NCBI GenBank assembly: GCA_902594875.1
Contig: CACJNU010000014.1
Coordinates: forward strand, 1 to 50,442
Length of the DNA stretch: 50,442 nt
Reading direction: 5' to 3'
Origin: an uncultured Prochlorococcus sp.
GTDB taxonomy: Bacteria; Cyanobacteriota; Cyanobacteriia; PCC-6307; Cyanobiaceae
The translations under genes were made by a program, and so were the position numbers. The notes under the pieces were generated by a model, which made no database searches, was not told where the DNA came from, and saw nothing but the letters and a program-made list of their open reading frames with translations. This document shows positions 26,944 through 38,192 of the stretch, piece after piece (positions within the stretch are counted from its first letter, which is position 1; each line of letters begins with the position of its first letter).

Positions 26944-28038
26944 TCAATTTACTTCTTTATTAAAATCTTCCATCATTCTTTTTTGTTCTTGCGCTATGCA
27001 AGCATTAATCACTTCTTCTAATTGACCAGCAAGAATAGGCTCAAGAGAAAAATTGGAACCTAATCTATGATCAGTTGTCCTGTTATCTTTAAAATTATAA
27101 GTTCTGATTTTTTCACTTCTATCGCCTGTTCCAACCTGGGAAAGCCTTTGTGATCTCTCTTTTGCATTGGCTTCTTTTAATTGAATTTCATACAATTTAG
27201 CTCTTAAAATTTCCATTGCTCGTTCGCGATTTTGCAATTGTGATCTCTCTTGAGTACAAAAAACTCTTATTCCTGTAGGTTTGTGGAGAAGATCAATAGC
27301 TGTTTCTACCTTATTAACATTTTGTCCCCCTGCACCTCCTGACCTTGCTGTTCCAACCTCTAGATCTGTTGGATCAATTTTAACCTCAACAGGATCAGCC
27401 TCAGGCATAACTGCAACTGTAGCAGTAGAGGTGTGAACTCTACCTTGAGATTCAGTAGCTGGAACTCTTTGGACTCTATGTACACCAGCCTCAAATTTAA
27501 GTTGACTATATACAGAATCTCCCTTAACGGAGATAACTAACTCCTTAAATCCACCCATATCTGACTCGGAAGCACTAACAGGTTTTACAGACCATCCAAT
27601 TTTCTGTCCATATCTTTCATACATTCTTGCTAAATCACCCGCCCAAATACAAGCCTCGTTACCGCCAGCACCGGCTCTGATTTCCAACATTACACTTCTT
27701 TCATCTCTTGGGTCTTTTGGCAATAAGGCGATTGTGGTTTTTTGAATCAGTTCACTCTTAGATTCCTCTAGAGTTATTAACTCCTCATTTATCAAAGATT
27801 CCATTTCTTTATCATTTCTATTCTCTTTTAGTAGATTTTTTGAATCTTCGATTTCTTTAACAGTGTCAAGCAACTTATTAAAATCAATCACCAAAGGTTC
27901 CAATTTTGACCTTTCTCTTGCTATTGATTCTAATTTTTTTGGATCATTAGCTATATCAGGATCTGCAAGTTGCACTTCCAAATTTTCAAAACTTTCTGAA
28001 GCAGTTTTCAACCTTGCAATTAATGTTGAGTATTCCAA
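26944..28038 (-). CDS. prfA: Peptide chain release factor 1
   Basis: RF1, which releases peptides at UAA and UAG, 364 aa. The codon-reading PAT motif ([13 protein letters not shown]) and the peptidyl-tRNA hydrolysis GGQ ([16 protein letters not shown]) are intact. It is the last gene of the ribosomal-protein run, 27 nt after rpmE, an association seen across cyanobacteria. Confidence 0.98.
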   Translation of the reverse strand: MEYSTLIARLKTASESFENLEVQLADPDIANDPKKLESIARERSKLEPLVIDFNKLLDTVKEIEDSKNLLKENRNDKEMESLINEELITLEESKSELIQKTTIALLPKDPRDERSVMLEIRAGAGGNEACIWAGDLARMYERYGQKIGWSVKPVSASESDMGGFKELVISVKGDSVYSQLKFEAGVHRVQRVPATESQGRVHTSTATVAVMPEADPVEVKIDPTDLEVGTARSGGAGGQNVNKVETAIDLLHKPTGIRVFCTQERSQLQNRERAMEILRAKLYEIQLKEANAKERSQRLSQVGTGDRSEKIRTYNFKDNRTTDHRLGSNFSLEPILAGQLEEVINACIAQEQKRMMEDFNKEVN

Positions 28039-28065
28039 TTGAAATTATGCTTAATTTTGAAAATT

Positions 28066-28326
28066 CTACTTTTTAGAATCTTTTTCTTCTTTTTGATCTT
28101 TTGATGTGGCTGAATTAGTTGAACCCATTCCATATTTTTTCATAAACCTATCAACTCTACCTTCAGTATCAAGAATTTTCTGAGTTCCAGTAAAGAAGGG
28201 ATGATTACCACTCCAAACATCAACATGTAATTCAGGCTGAGTGGAGCCAGTAGTCATTACAACTTCTCCATTGCAAATAACTTTTGCATCTGGATACCAT
28301 TTTGGGTGTATTTCTGATTTTGGCAT
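28066..28326 (-). CDS. rpmE: 50S ribosomal protein L31, zinc-ligand-poor form
   Basis: L31, 86 aa, with IHPKWYPDAKVICNGEVV and the core WSGNHPFFTGTQKILDTEGR. Only one cysteine remains (near residue 18), whereas the zinc-binding form has four ligands including CxxC, so this is the C-minus type. The C-terminal 18 residues are a charged low-complexity tail. It lies between rpsI and prfA. Confidence 0.96.
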   Translation of the reverse strand: MPKSEIHPKWYPDAKVICNGEVVMTTGSTQPELHVDVWSGNHPFFTGTQKILDTEGRVDRFMKKYGMGSTNSATSKDQKEEKDSKK

Positions 28327-28339
28327 AATTTAAAGTCTT

Positions 28340-28750
28340 TTAACGTTTAGAGAATTGAGGAGCTTTTCTTGCTTTTTTAAGACCATATTTTCTTCTTTCC
28401 TTAGCTCTAGGATCTCTACTGAGATGGCCTTCTGTTTTTAGTGGTTTCCTATTGTCAGGAGATAATTCGCAAAGTGCTCGTGCTGCACCTTGCTTTATAG
28501 CATCTGCTTGACCAGTCAATCCACCACCATAAACATTTACCAGAATATCATAAGAATTTTCAAGGCCTAATGTTTGCAAAGGTGCTTTTATTGAATTTAA
28601 GTGCAGAGGATTAAAGTTTAAGTAATCATCTCCAGCACGACCATTAATTTTTATTAATCCATTACCTGGAATCAGGCGAACTCTAGCTACTGAAGTTTTT
28701 CTTCTTCCAGTTCCCCAATACACAGCTTTGTTTTTTATTTGACTATTCAT
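28340..28750 (-). CDS. rpsI: 30S ribosomal protein S9
   Basis: S9, 136 aa, with [16 protein letters not shown] at the N-terminus, [18 protein letters not shown] in the middle and the basic tail [12 protein letters not shown] that reaches the P-site tRNA. It follows rplM by 9 nt, the near-universal L13-S9 pair. Confidence 0.98.
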   Translation of the reverse strand: MNSQIKNKAVYWGTGRRKTSVARVRLIPGNGLIKINGRAGDDYLNFNPLHLNSIKAPLQTLGLENSYDILVNVYGGGLTGQADAIKQGAARALCELSPDNRKPLKTEGHLSRDPRAKERRKYGLKKARKAPQFSKR

Positions 28751-28759
28751 TTGGATAAA

Positions 28760-29191
28760 TTAACTATTTAATAATACAGGATTCTGAGCAGCATGAGGAT
28801 GATCAGCTCCTTTATAAACTTTTAGTTTTTTAAATTGCTGTCTTCCTAAAGAGTTATGAGGAAGCATGCCCTTTACAGCTTGCTCGATGATTCTTTCAGG
28901 AATTCTTTCTTGTAAAGACTCAAATTTTTCAATTTTCATTCCTCCTGGTCTTCCAGAATGTCTCCTGTACAATTTTTGAGAAGCTTTTTTACCTGTTACC
29001 TCAACTTTCTCTGCATTTACTACAATGACAAAATCTCCAGTATCTAGATGAGGTGTAAATGTTGGTTTATTCTTACCTCTCAATACAGTTGCAATTTCTG
29101 TAGCAAGTCTACCGAGAGTCTTATCTTTTGCGTCAACTAAAAACCAATTTCTTTCAATTGTTTCTAAAGATGGAGTAATTGTTTTATTCAT
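28760..29191 (-). CDS. rplM: 50S ribosomal protein L13
   Basis: L13, an early assembly protein of the 50S subunit, 143 aa. [19 protein letters not shown] and the HSGRPGGMK segment are diagnostic. A 114-nt gap separates it from truA and contains a possible promoter (29230-29259), so rplM-rpsI-rpmE-prfA may have their own transcript in addition to read-through. Confidence 0.98.
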   Translation of the reverse strand: MNKTITPSLETIERNWFLVDAKDKTLGRLATEIATVLRGKNKPTFTPHLDTGDFVIVVNAEKVEVTGKKASQKLYRRHSGRPGGMKIEKFESLQERIPERIIEQAVKGMLPHNSLGRQQFKKLKVYKGADHPHAAQNPVLLNS

Positions 29192-29229
29192 TTACCAAAT
29201 TTCTGCAAATAAATTTAAATTAGTCTTAA

Positions 29230-29259
29230 ATTCTACCTTATTGAAGGAATATTAAACAA
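29230..29259 (-). promoter_or_regulatory. Candidate internal promoter for rplM
   Basis: On the minus strand TTGTTT (29259 to 29254) and TAGAAT (29235 to 29230) are separated by 18 nt and lie about 40 nt upstream of the rplM ATG, in the largest gap within the ribosomal-protein superoperon. Confidence 0.4.
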
Positions 29260-29305
29260 CAGTTTTGAATGATTTACACAAAAAATTTGCTTAATAAAAC
29301 CTTAC

Positions 29306-30112
29306 TTAAGAGAAACCCTTAATTAAAAATACAGGAAAAAAATCATTGTAATTAATCTTTTTAAAAACATTTTCTTCATAAACAGCATTTACAAAACATA
29401 ACCCCTTAGCTGGAGCAGATTCTTTAACATCATTTTTCTTTTTGTTTACCCATCTATCTGTAAAAATTTCTGGCGATATTTTGTTTTCTCCAACTAAAAC
29501 TAGTTGACCAACAATTAAACGTACCATTCCATATAGAAAACCAGTAGCTTTAATATCAACAAAAATCAAATCTTCTATTCTTTTAATATCTATATTTTTT
29601 ATTTTTGTAATTGAGTTTGTTCTATTACTACCACTTTTCTGAAAAGCAAAAAAATCATGTTCTCCTTCCATTGTCTTAGATGCATTTAACATTAAAACTT
29701 CATCTAATACTTTTTGATATCTATGCCATGACCAATTATTGATAAATAAGTTAGGGAATTTACTGTTATTTATGACATATCGATAATGTCTATACATTGC
29801 TGAATAGCATGCATGCCAACTATCTTTAACTTCAACTGATTCCAAGATCCTAATTGTTAATGGTAAAAGACTATTTAAGACATCAGAATAACTATTTCCT
29901 GGAATAACACAATCAACATCAAAGTGAACTACTTGACCTGATGCATGAACCCCAGCATCAGTCCTTCCTGCTGCAAAAGTCTTTACTGTATGATTTGTAA
30001 TCTTGAAGAGAGCTCTCTCTAAAATCTCTTGAACAGTACTTGCATTTTTTTGTTTTTGCCAACCTGAATATTGAGATCCATCATATTGGACTAGTAAAGC
30101 TACCCTTTTCAA
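29306..30112 (-). CDS. truA: tRNA pseudouridine synthase A
   Basis: TruA modifies positions 38-40 of the tRNA anticodon arm; 268 aa. The catalytic aspartate lies in FAAGRTDAGVHASGQV, and FLYGMVRLIVGQLV is the second conserved block. It follows rplQ by 37 nt, the common cyanobacterial rpoA-rplQ-truA order. Confidence 0.97.
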   Translation of the reverse strand: MKRVALLVQYDGSQYSGWQKQKNASTVQEILERALFKITNHTVKTFAAGRTDAGVHASGQVVHFDVDCVIPGNSYSDVLNSLLPLTIRILESVEVKDSWHACYSAMYRHYRYVINNSKFPNLFINNWSWHRYQKVLDEVLMLNASKTMEGEHDFFAFQKSGSNRTNSITKIKNIDIKRIEDLIFVDIKATGFLYGMVRLIVGQLVLVGENKISPEIFTDRWVNKKKNDVKESAPAKGLCFVNAVYEENVFKKINYNDFFPVFLIKGFS

Positions 30113-30149
30113 AAGTTAATTTTTAGTGAAATTCCCTTTATTAATTCAC

Positions 30150-30500
30150 TTAAACAAGCTCGATTATGGCCATCTGCGCGTTATCACCTTTTCTAGATAC
30201 AGTTCTTACTATGCGTGTATAACCACCATTTCTCTCTCCATATCTTTCCTTTGCTTTTTCAAATAATGAATGAACTAATTTCTTATCATAAATATATCCA
30301 ATAGCTCTCCTCCTAGAAGCCAAACTTCCCTCTTTGGCAAGTGAAATCATTCTTTCAGCTTCATTTCTTAGAGCTTTTGCCCTAGCTTTTGTTGTCGTTA
30401 CTCTACCTTCCCTAATTAATTGTGTAGTTAAACCTCTTAATAGTGCTTTCCTTTGGTCAGCAGGTTTACTTAATAATGGAATTCTAAGTTGGTGTCTCAT
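30150..30500 (-). CDS. rplQ: 50S ribosomal protein L17
   Basis: L17, 116 aa. [20 protein letters not shown] at the start and [20 protein letters not shown] at the end fit the family; it lies at the rim of the peptide exit tunnel. It is 14 nt downstream of rpoA and transcribed with it. Confidence 0.98.
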   Translation of the reverse strand: MRHQLRIPLLSKPADQRKALLRGLTTQLIREGRVTTTKARAKALRNEAERMISLAKEGSLASRRRAIGYIYDKKLVHSLFEKAKERYGERNGGYTRIVRTVSRKGDNAQMAIIELV

Positions 30501-30514
30501 AATCTTAAAAATTG

Positions 30515-31453
30515 TTAAACAGATGTTCTACTTTGTGGAATAGAAATACCGATGCGCTCAAGAGCCTCAATAACTTCATCTGCAGATTTAGAGCCAAAGT
30601 TCTTAATTTCAAGAAGATCTTCATAACTGAAGCCCATTAAATCCGAAACTGAGTTAACTTGAGCCCTTTTCAAACAATTATATGCTCTAACGGACAAGTT
30701 TAGTTCCTCAAGAGGAATTTGAGCTTCAGGAGATGGTTCAGGTTCTTCAGGAACTTCCTCAACCATTGTTACAGTAGCGAGGGGTTGAAAGAGTTCTATT
30801 AACTGATTTGCGGCTTCAGCAATAGCATCATCAGGACTTGTTGAGCCATCTGTGACTACTTCCATTTTTAATCTTTCCCTTCCCGTTCCGCCTTCTGCTA
30901 CAGCAGTTTCATCAATCGTAAAATTCACTCTCTTCACTGGCATAAATACAGCGTCTATTTGAAGTAAATCAATAGCAGTTGTCTCTTCACTCTTACGGTC
31001 GACGGGTCTATATCCAACACCTCTTTCAACATGGATTTCCAATTCTAAATTATGACCCTCCTGAATAGTCGCGATCGGTTTTTCGCCATCAACAATTTCA
31101 ACTTGAGAGGAGAATTGTATGTCATTAGCCTTCACTTCAATTGGACCGCTAGCTACTAACCTACCTATTTCAAGCTCTGGATTAGAACTATTTATTGATA
31201 GTTGCTTGCAATTGAGAAGAATATCTAAAACGTCTTCTCTAACTCCAGGAATGGTGGCATATTCATGATTAATTCCTGCTATTCTTACTGCAGTAACTGC
31301 ACTCCCTTCAAGTCCTCCCATAAGGACTCTTCTTAGAGAATTACCCAAAGTTGTAGCTTGTCCCCTTTCTAGAGGTCCAATTAAAAAAGTTGCTGTTTGG
31401 GAGCGATCATCTGCTATTTGATGGTCGATTCTTTCAATCTGGTATTGCAACAC
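30515..31453 (-). CDS. rpoA: RNA polymerase alpha subunit
   Basis: Alpha subunit, 312 aa. The N-terminal dimerisation domain includes [21 protein letters not shown] Pro/Glu-rich linker ([20 protein letters not shown]) leads to the C-terminal DNA-binding domain with [18 protein letters not shown] and [12 protein letters not shown]. It is placed after rpsK as in most bacteria. Confidence 0.98.
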   Translation of the reverse strand: MLQYQIERIDHQIADDRSQTATFLIGPLERGQATTLGNSLRRVLMGGLEGSAVTAVRIAGINHEYATIPGVREDVLDILLNCKQLSINSSNPELEIGRLVASGPIEVKANDIQFSSQVEIVDGEKPIATIQEGHNLELEIHVERGVGYRPVDRKSEETTAIDLLQIDAVFMPVKRVNFTIDETAVAEGGTGRERLKMEVVTDGSTSPDDAIAEAANQLIELFQPLATVTMVEEVPEEPEPSPEAQIPLEELNLSVRAYNCLKRAQVNSVSDLMGFSYEDLLEIKNFGSKSADEVIEALERIGISIPQSRTSV

Positions 31454-31506
31454 GGAAATAATGAGGTTAAGAGTTTTTTTTGTTGGGGGTTGAGAATGGT
31501 TAAGAC

Positions 31507-31899
31507 TTAAACGCGTCTCCGTTTAGGTCTTCTACATCCATTATGAGGTAATGGAGTTACATCTCTTATTAGAGTTATTTCTAATCCGGCCACTTGTAAA
31601 GCTCTTATGGCCGTTTCCCTACCTGCTCCAGGTCCTCTAACTAGTACTTCTATCTGTCTCATACCTTGATCAAGTGCTCTTCTAGCTGCGGCTTCAGCAG
31701 CCGTTTGAGCAGCAAATGGCGTACCTTTCCGAGCCCCTTTGAATCCACTTGCGCCTGCTGAAGACCAAGAAATTACATGACCAGAAGTGTCAGAAATTGA
31801 GACGATAGTATTATTAAATGTACTTTGGATATGTACCACACCATTTGGTACATTACGTTTAGATTTTTTTGAACCTGTTTTTTTTACTGTGGCTGCCAT
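31507..31899 (-). CDS. rpsK: 30S ribosomal protein S11
   Basis: S11, platform protein, 130 aa. [20 protein letters not shown] and the C-terminal [18 protein letters not shown] are diagnostic. It lies between rpsM and rpoA on the same transcript. Confidence 0.98.
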   Translation of the reverse strand: MAATVKKTGSKKSKRNVPNGVVHIQSTFNNTIVSISDTSGHVISWSSAGASGFKGARKGTPFAAQTAAEAAARRALDQGMRQIEVLVRGPGAGRETAIRALQVAGLEITLIRDVTPLPHNGCRRPKRRRV

Positions 31900-31943
31900 G
31901 ATGTTTTAATTTAATACTTCAATTGGTAAATAGATTTAGTTAA

Positions 31944-32309
31944 TTATTTTTTTCTACCAGCAACTGTTTTCCTCGAACCCCGTCTTGTTCTTGCATTGGT
32001 TCTAGTTCTTTGACCTCTTACAGGAAGACTCATTCTATGTCTTCTTCCTCTTACACAACCTATATCTTGTAGACGTTTTAAAGCCATTCCCTCTTTTCTT
32101 CTCAAATCCCCTTCTAAAGTGAATTCTTCTGTGGCACCTCTGAGTTTTTGCACATCAGAATCCGAAAGATCTTTGACACGAGTATCTGGGTTTACACTCG
32201 TATTAGCAAGAATCAGCTTCGATCTCGTCAAACCAATTCCATAGACGTATGTAAGTGCAATTTCAACTCGCTTTTCGCGAGGTATGTCAATTCCTGCAAT
32301 CCTGGCCAC
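31944..32309 (-). CDS. rpsM: 30S ribosomal protein S13
   Basis: S13 of the 30S head, 121 aa, opening [20 protein letters not shown] and ending in a basic tail with [17 protein letters not shown], the region near the P-site tRNA. It follows rpmJ by 41 nt. Confidence 0.98.
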   Translation of the reverse strand: MARIAGIDIPREKRVEIALTYVYGIGLTRSKLILANTSVNPDTRVKDLSDSDVQKLRGATEEFTLEGDLRRKEGMALKRLQDIGCVRGRRHRMSLPVRGQRTRTNARTRRGSRKTVAGRKK

Positions 32310-32350
32310 GTGTTTTTAATAATTAAAAGTTTGAATTTAAGGGTTTAAAT

Positions 32351-32467
32351 TTAACCCTGACGCTGTTTATTGCGAGGTCTTTTCTTGTTAATAACATAGA
32401 TTTTACCTCTTCTCCTCACGATCTGATCGTCAGGACTAATTTTTTTGACTGAAGATCTGACCTTCAT
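32351..32467 (-). CDS. rpmJ: 50S ribosomal protein L36, cysteine-free form
   Basis: A 38-aa protein read from the minus strand: [20 protein letters not shown], then [18 protein letters not shown] and TAA. MKVR.SVKKI and the RNKQRQG end are the L36 signatures. The zinc ligands (CxxC, C and H in the usual form) are replaced by Ser, Asp, Asn and Asn, so it cannot bind zinc in the usual way. It lies between adk and rpsM; infA, which often accompanies it, is absent from the 45-nt gap. Confidence 0.95.
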   Translation of the reverse strand: MKVRSSVKKISPDDQIVRRRGKIYVINKKRPRNKQRQG

Positions 32468-32512
32468 AGGGGTTTAACAAATAAAACGTTAATATTATAT
32501 TCTACATCATCA

Positions 32513-33061
32513 TCAAGCCATTTTTTGTTTGATATCAGAAGAAATGATTTTTAAATCTCTATCAGCATCAATATATTCCAACAATGAGAGATCTTTAAAA
32601 TATTGAATCAATGGTTCTGTAGTTTTCTTATAAATGTCAACTCGTGTTCTAATTGTCTCTTCTGTATCATCTTTTCTACCTCTTAAAAGCAAACGCTTAA
32701 TTAGTATCTCTTCCGGAATATCTAAATAAAAAACTAATTCCAAAGGTTGATTTATTTCATTTAAGACTTCATTCAATGAATTTGCTTGAGATAAATTTCT
32801 TGGGTAACCATCTAGAATCCAACCTTTATTATCCTTGACTAAATTTTGTCTTACTATCTTTAATACTAGTTCATCACTAACAAGTTCTCCTCGATTCATA
32901 ATATCCTTTACCTGAATACCAAGGGCAGAATTCATTTCGATTTCTTTTCTTAATAATTCACCAGTAGAAAGGTGTAAATATGAATTACTTTGACTTAGCA
33001 AATCCGCTTGAGTCCCTTTTCCTGCTCCAGGAGCTCCTAAAAATAGTATATGTTTCTTCAT
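32513..33061 (-). CDS. adk: Adenylate kinase, short form
   Basis: Balances AMP, ADP and ATP; 182 aa. The P-loop is [18 protein letters not shown] contributes to AMP binding, and the LID is the short type ([18 protein letters not shown]) without zinc cysteines. The start overlaps the secY stop by 1 nt (TAATG), so translation is coupled. Confidence 0.98.
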   Translation of the reverse strand: MKKHILFLGAPGAGKGTQADLLSQSNSYLHLSTGELLRKEIEMNSALGIQVKDIMNRGELVSDELVLKIVRQNLVKDNKGWILDGYPRNLSQANSLNEVLNEINQPLELVFYLDIPEEILIKRLLLRGRKDDTEETIRTRVDIYKKTTEPLIQYFKDLSLLEYIDADRDLKIISSDIKQKMA

Positions 33062-34380
33062 TAATTATTAATTAGTCCCTCATACCTTTGTGAAATAACA
33101 TAAGTTTGAATTTGCTTAGCAGTATCTATAGCAACACCCACAAGAATAAGTAATGAAGTTGCTCCTAAACCTTGAAAGGTCTGAACATTTGTAGCTCTTT
33201 CTACTGCAGCTGGGATTATAGCTACTGAACCCAGAAATAATCCTCCTAATAAAGTTAACCTATTTTGGATCCCTGATAGGTAGTTTGCTGTATTAGTTCC
33301 TGGTCTAACTCCAGGTATCGCTACTCCTCCTTTCTTTAAATTTGAAGCTACATCAACTGGATTGATAGTAAGAGATGCATAAAAATAGGAGAACCCCAAA
33401 ATCAAAGAGAAAAATGTAAGAGCATATGGCCATGGATTAGAAGATCCGGGATTTAAACTACTAGCTAACTTGATTAAGACTGGATTACCTGTAACATTCG
33501 CAATAGTTATAGGTAAAAAGATTAAAGCAGATGCAAATATGATAGGCATGACTCCTCCTGCATTTAATTTCAAAGGTAAATAACTTTGCCTTGTAGGAAG
33601 TAATGTTGAACTTCCTATCTGCCTTTTTGCACTAACAATAGGAATACGTCTTGCTCCCTCTTGGACAAAAATGATCCCAACAATTGTCAGTAAAAATACT
33701 CCAAGTAAAACTGCTATACCTAAAACATCTCCTCTATCACCAGTTTGAGCTTTTTCAATGGTTGAACTTAGAGCCTTAGGCAAAGTGGAAACAATATTCA
33801 AAAAAATTACCAGTGAAGCTCCTTGACCTATCCCCTTCTCTGTAATAATTTCGCTAAACCACATTACTAACATTGAGCCAGTAACCAAGGCAATAGAGGT
33901 TTGCAAGACAAATGTAGTTTCACTTATTCCCTGAATAGCATATTGTCTGAGAATTAAGGAAAAAATTATACTTTGCAAAAAGCCCCATCCTAAGGAAACA
34001 TATCTAGTTATTTGAGCAATTTTTCTTCTTCCCGCTTCTCCTTCATTTTTTTGTAAATCTTCAAGCACAGGCAATGAAGCTGTGAGAAGCTGAATAATAA
34101 TTGATGCGTTGATAAAGGGAAGTATGCCTAATGCGAATATTCCTAAGGTTGAAATTCCCCCTCCAGTAAAAATATCTAAAAAACCTATTAATTGCCCCCC
34201 TTGATCTATAAAACTTTTAAAAGCAACCCTATCAATCCCAGGCATAGGAATATAGATACCAAGTCTTACTAAAAGGAGGAGACCTAAAGTAGTTAAAACT
34301 CTACTCCTCAGCTCTTTATTTAAAAATAATTGGGAAAGTATTTCAGAAGCGCTAGGATTTCTACTTTTGTTGACAAACAT
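33061..34380 (-). CDS. secY: Protein translocase subunit SecY
   Basis: Ten-helix channel of the Sec translocon, 439 aa. [20 protein letters not shown] opens the protein; the plug region [18 protein letters not shown] and the cytoplasmic loop [16 protein letters not shown] follow. It lies between rplO and adk in the standard spc order. The protein serves both thylakoid and plasma membrane in cyanobacteria. Confidence 0.98.
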   Translation of the reverse strand: MFVNKSRNPSASEILSQLFLNKELRSRVLTTLGLLLLVRLGIYIPMPGIDRVAFKSFIDQGGQLIGFLDIFTGGGISTLGIFALGILPFINASIIIQLLTASLPVLEDLQKNEGEAGRRKIAQITRYVSLGWGFLQSIIFSLILRQYAIQGISETTFVLQTSIALVTGSMLVMWFSEIITEKGIGQGASLVIFLNIVSTLPKALSSTIEKAQTGDRGDVLGIAVLLGVFLLTIVGIIFVQEGARRIPIVSAKRQIGSSTLLPTRQSYLPLKLNAGGVMPIIFASALIFLPITIANVTGNPVLIKLASSLNPGSSNPWPYALTFFSLILGFSYFYASLTINPVDVASNLKKGGVAIPGVRPGTNTANYLSGIQNRLTLLGGLFLGSVAIIPAAVERATNVQTFQGLGATSLLILVGVAIDTAKQIQTYVISQRYEGLINN

Positions 34381-34409
34381 TTTGAAGCTTACCTAAAATT
34401 TTAAAAAAT

Positions 34410-34868
34410 TTATTTCTTATTTATAAGCTCGCAGGTTCCACCTGCGTCCTCAATTTTTTGTTTTGCAACTCTCGTAAAAGCATGAGCTTGGACTTTCAAC
34501 TTTACATTAAGTTTTCCGTTACCAAGAATTTTTAAAGGGAATTTGGGTTTGAAGATCAATCCTTTCTTAACTAGTGAGTCAAGGCTAACAGTATCATTAT
34601 CTTTGAAATCATTTAATTTTTCTAAATTAATTATGGAAAAGTTTTTTTGATTAATTATTTCAAAGTGCTTTAATTTTGGAACTCTTCTATATAAGGGCAT
34701 TTGGCCACCTTCAAAACCTGGACGTGTGGGTCTTCCAGAACGTGACTTTTGTCCTCTCATTCCAAAACCGCATGTTGCGCCCTGGCCAGCTGCAATACCC
34801 CTACCCTTTCTTAATTTTTTCTTTCTAGAGCCAGCGTTTGATTTAAGTGTATTTAATGATGAAGTCAT
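34410..34868 (-). CDS. rplO: 50S ribosomal protein L15
   Basis: L15, 152 aa. The Gly- and Arg-rich N-terminus ([40 protein letters not shown]) is diagnostic. It follows rpsE by 5 nt; rpmD (L30), found between them in many bacteria, is absent, as is usual in cyanobacteria. Confidence 0.98.
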   Translation of the reverse strand: MTSSLNTLKSNAGSRKKKLRKGRGIAAGQGATCGFGMRGQKSRSGRPTRPGFEGGQMPLYRRVPKLKHFEIINQKNFSIINLEKLNDFKDNDTVSLDSLVKKGLIFKPKFPLKILGNGKLNVKLKVQAHAFTRVAKQKIEDAGGTCELINKK

Positions 34869-34873
34869 AATTT

Positions 34874-35494
34874 TCAGGAATAAAGCTGTTCAAGTGAGAT
34901 ACCTCTCTCCCTAGAGGCGGATTTGTGTGTTCTTAATTGAGAAAGAGCTACCATCGCAGCTCTAGCATTATTCAAAGGCGTTTTACTTCCCAATCTTTTT
35001 GCCAAAACATTTTTTATGCCGGCTAATTCTAAAACTGTTCTTATTGAACCACCAGCAATTACACCTGTACCTGGGGCAGCTGGTCTAATTAGTACATTAG
35101 CAGCTCCATCTTGACCTATAGATAAAGTCGGTATTGAATTGTTTGGGGTTAAGGGAACCCTAACAAGATTCTTTTTGCCATCTGAAACTCCCTTTCTAAC
35201 AGCACCAATGACATCCCCTGCTTTACCAACCCCAACTCCAACCTGACCTTTCTCATTACCTACAACAACAATTGCTCTAAAACTCATTTTTTTTCCACCC
35301 TTAACAGTCTTAGAAACGCGTCGAATTTGAACTACTCTTTCTTGCCAATCAGAATCTCTCTCTAGATTTTTTGAATCACCTCTTCTATTTCTTTTTCGAT
35401 CATTACGATTATTCTTTTTTTGTTCTACGGGCATAGCTCCAGGAACATTATCGTTCTTGGGTTGAATTTCTTGTTTTGTTGGAGTGTTAGTCAT
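34874..35494 (-). CDS. rpsE: 30S ribosomal protein S5
   Basis: S5, involved in translational fidelity, 206 aa. A non-conserved Asn/Arg/Lys-rich extension of about 50 residues precedes the core [38 protein letters not shown] and [18 protein letters not shown] complete the family pattern. The extension explains a length above the roughly 165 aa of E. coli S5. Confidence 0.98.
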   Translation of the reverse strand: MTNTPTKQEIQPKNDNVPGAMPVEQKKNNRNDRKRNRRGDSKNLERDSDWQERVVQIRRVSKTVKGGKKMSFRAIVVVGNEKGQVGVGVGKAGDVIGAVRKGVSDGKKNLVRVPLTPNNSIPTLSIGQDGAANVLIRPAAPGTGVIAGGSIRTVLELAGIKNVLAKRLGSKTPLNNARAAMVALSQLRTHKSASRERGISLEQLYS

Positions 35495-35509
35495 AGTAAA
35501 AATTAAGAG

Positions 35510-35878
35510 TTAGAATTCTAGGCCAGCTTCACGAGCAGCATCTGCAAGTGCCTTTACTCTACCGTGATACAAATTACCTCCACGGTCAAAAATTACTTGC
35601 TTAATACCTTGTTTTATCGCTCTCTTTGCTAATAATTTTCCAACAATGGAAGAAGAATTACAATCAGAAGGTAATTTCTCAGATTTTTCCCTTAGTTCTT
35701 TATCGACAGTTGAAGCTGAGCAAATAGTTGTTTGAGCGCTATCGTCTATTACCTGGGCATAAATATGGTTATTAGAGCGAAAAACAGACAATCTTGGACG
35801 AGTTGCATTTCCAATTAAGAATCTCCTTAATCTTCTATGTCTTTTTTGGGTTTGTAATTTTCTGGAAAGTTTGGTCAT
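35510..35878 (-). CDS. rplR: 50S ribosomal protein L18
   Basis: L18, the 5S rRNA-binding protein, 122 aa. [20 protein letters not shown] and [20 protein letters not shown] are diagnostic. It lies between rplF and rpsE with short gaps of about 15 nt. Confidence 0.98.
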   Translation of the reverse strand: MTKLSRKLQTQKRHRRLRRFLIGNATRPRLSVFRSNNHIYAQVIDDSAQTTICSASTVDKELREKSEKLPSDCNSSSIVGKLLAKRAIKQGIKQVIFDRGGNLYHGRVKALADAAREAGLEF

Positions 35879-35892
35879 TTTTTTAATTGGAA

Positions 35893-36432
35893 TTATTTTT
35901 TGCCAGATTTACCAGCTTTTCTGAGTATTCTCTCATCATGATATTTAATTCCTTTACCTTTATATGGTTCTGGTGGTCTAATTGATCTGATTTTTGCTGC
36001 TTCATTACCAACAATTTCCTTATCAATTCCAGATACAGTAACGTTTGTATTACTTTCAACCTTGTATGTTATACCATCAGGGGGGGTCATTTCTATAGGA
36101 TGACTATATCCTGCACTAACAACTAGATTTTTACCTTTTACTTGTGCTCTGGATCCAACGCCTACAATTTCAAGTTTTTTTGAAAAACCTTGACTAACGC
36201 CTTCAACCATATTTGCAATTAAGGCTCTACATAAACCATGTCTTTGCCTTGAGAAAATTTTGGTAGTAGTGGGAATTACAACAACAGTATTATCTTTTTT
36301 ATCAAAACTAACTCCTTCTGGCATTTGACGTTTTAACTCACCCTTAGGGCCTTTAACTGTAACTGTTAATCCATCAAAATCAACAGTTACTTTGTCTGGT
36401 ATTAATACTGGTGTTTTTCCAATTCTTGACAT
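35893..36432 (-). CDS. rplF: 50S ribosomal protein L6
   Basis: L6, 179 aa, opening [15 protein letters not shown] and carrying the C-terminal signature [16 protein letters not shown]. It is placed between rpsH and rplR, 12 nt downstream of rpsH. Confidence 0.98.
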   Translation of the reverse strand: MSRIGKTPVLIPDKVTVDFDGLTVTVKGPKGELKRQMPEGVSFDKKDNTVVVIPTTTKIFSRQRHGLCRALIANMVEGVSQGFSKKLEIVGVGSRAQVKGKNLVVSAGYSHPIEMTPPDGITYKVESNTNVTVSGIDKEIVGNEAAKIRSIRPPEPYKGKGIKYHDERILRKAGKSGKK

Positions 36433-36444
36433 AATTAATCCTCC

Positions 36445-36846
36445 TTAATAAACATAGCAAAGTACTTCACCACCTATACCTTGCTTCCTAGCATCACGAT
36501 CACTCATGACACCTTTAGAAGTAGATATAATAGCAACTCCGAGACCTCCAAGTACTTTTGGTAAAGCTCTAGTATTTTTATAAATTCTTAAACCAGGTTT
36601 ACTAACTCTTTGCATGGAACGAATAGTGGGGAATTTATTCTTGCCACTATATTTCAGACCAAGTATTATTTGTGACTTATAGCCTTCCCCTTCCTCGTTA
36701 ATGTCAGAAATAAAACCCTCTTTTTGAAGCACTTTTGCAATACTTAGGGACATTTTTGAACTTGGGATTGTTGTGGTAGTATGCTTTTTTTGACTCGCAT
36801 TTCTAATTCGAGTAAGCATATCTGAAATTGGATCGTGATTTGACAT
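36445..36846 (-). CDS. rpsH: 30S ribosomal protein S8
   Basis: S8, central-domain 16S rRNA binder, 133 aa. [18 protein letters not shown] and [20 protein letters not shown] fit the family. It follows rplE by 9 nt; rpsN (S14), often found between them, is not here. Confidence 0.98.
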   Translation of the reverse strand: MSNHDPISDMLTRIRNASQKKHTTTTIPSSKMSLSIAKVLQKEGFISDINEEGEGYKSQIILGLKYSGKNKFPTIRSMQRVSKPGLRIYKNTRALPKVLGGLGVAIISTSKGVMSDRDARKQGIGGEVLCYVY

Positions 36847-36855
36847 GGTTTTAAT

Positions 36856-37395
36856 TTAATTCTTACTAAAAGGCATTCCTAACTCTTGCAAGAGAGCTTT
36901 ACCCTCTTGATCTGATTTCGCACTAGTGACAATAGTTATATCCATACCTCTTATTGAATCTATTTTATCAAAAGAGATTTCAGGAAAAATTAACTGCTCT
37001 TTCACTCCAACGGTGTAATTACCTCTCCCATCAAAACTTTTTGGATTAACTCCTCTAAAGTCTCTTATTCTTGGTAAAGCTAGATTTATAAATCTCTCTA
37101 AAAAGGAATACATCCTGTCACCTCTCAAAGTTACAGTACAACCAATTGGCATACCTTCACGAATCTTAAAACCCGCGATAGCTTTTTTTGCCCTAGTTAC
37201 TAGTGCCTTTTGCCCTGTAATTGTTGCCATTTCATTTAAGGAAGCCTCTAAAGCTTTTGAATTAGAAGCTGCCTCACCAAGACCTCTGTTAACATTGACT
37301 TTGACAACTTTAGGTACTTGATGAATATTTTTAAGACCAAGGTCTTTTAAAAGTTTTGGTCTAATTGATTCTTTGTAGCGATTTTTTAGAGTCAT
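36856..37395 (-). CDS. rplE: 50S ribosomal protein L5
   Basis: L5, which links 5S rRNA to the central protuberance, 179 aa. [37 protein letters not shown] and [18 protein letters not shown] are diagnostic. A 74-nt gap separates it from rplX, the longest spacing inside this part of the operon. Confidence 0.98.
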   Translation of the reverse strand: MTLKNRYKESIRPKLLKDLGLKNIHQVPKVVKVNVNRGLGEAASNSKALEASLNEMATITGQKALVTRAKKAIAGFKIREGMPIGCTVTLRGDRMYSFLERFINLALPRIRDFRGVNPKSFDGRGNYTVGVKEQLIFPEISFDKIDSIRGMDITIVTSAKSDQEGKALLQELGMPFSKN

Positions 37396-37469
37396 AATTT
37401 TTTGTTAATTCTGGTCTTTGTCAGAATTGATAAATTAGAAAAAGTTTAAATCTGGTTTCTGATGAAAAA

Positions 37470-37826
37470 TTAATCAATTACTTCACCAGTTTTCTTCAGT
37501 CTTCTTTTCTTAACTCCCTCTTTATCAATAAAGTATTCAATTTTACTTGTAAGATTTTTTTCCTTTGAGAAGAACATTACATTTGATGCATGTAAAGATG
37601 CTTCTTCTGTAAGTATTCTTCCAGTTTCCCCTTCTTGAGTTGGTTTTACATGTTTAGTCCTAAGGTTAATTCCCTTAACTACTACTCTATTTTCAAGAGG
37701 GATAGTTTTTAAAACCTCTCCAGTTTTACCCTTTTCCTTGCCATTAATTACTTTTACTAAATCTCCAGTCTTGATTCTCATTTTTATTCTTTGGAAATTC
37801 TTTTTCTGTTTTAATGAATCCAACAT
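37470..37826 (-). CDS. rplX: 50S ribosomal protein L24
   Basis: L24, assembly initiator of the 50S subunit, 118 aa. The KOW motif is in [20 protein letters not shown]. The ATG used here abuts the rplN stop and adds 15 residues ([15 protein letters not shown]) before an internal Met that would give a protein closer to the usual length. Both starts are possible; direct adjacency to rplN favours the longer one. Confidence 0.95.
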   Translation of the reverse strand: MLDSLKQKKNFQRIKMRIKTGDLVKVINGKEKGKTGEVLKTIPLENRVVVKGINLRTKHVKPTQEGETGRILTEEASLHASNVMFFSKEKNLTSKIEYFIDKEGVKKRRLKKTGEVID

Positions 37827-38192
37827 TTAAATCACCTCCGGAGCAAGAGAAACAATTTTTGTATAGTTTTTATCCCGCAGTTCTCTGGCTACAGGACCAA
37901 AAACTCTAGTACCTTTTGGATTCTTATCCTCATTAATCAAAACAGCAGCATTATCATCAAATCTGATTGAATTACCAGTATTTCTTCTTAATGTTGCTTT
38001 TGTTCTAACGATGACTGCTTTCACAACTTCAGATTTCTTAACTCCCATATTAGGAAGAGCATCTTTAACAGTTGCTACAATTACATCCCCAACATGTGCG
38101 TATCTTCTATTAGAACCTAAGACCCTAATACATTGGAGTCTTTTCGCTCCGCTATTATCAGCAACTGTTAAATAGGTTTCTTGTTGAATCAT
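37827..38192 (-). CDS. rplN: 50S ribosomal protein L14
   Basis: L14, at the 30S-50S interface, 121 aa. It opens [19 protein letters not shown] and ends [18 protein letters not shown], both typical. It overlaps rpsQ by 4 nt (ATGA), showing translational coupling. Confidence 0.98.
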
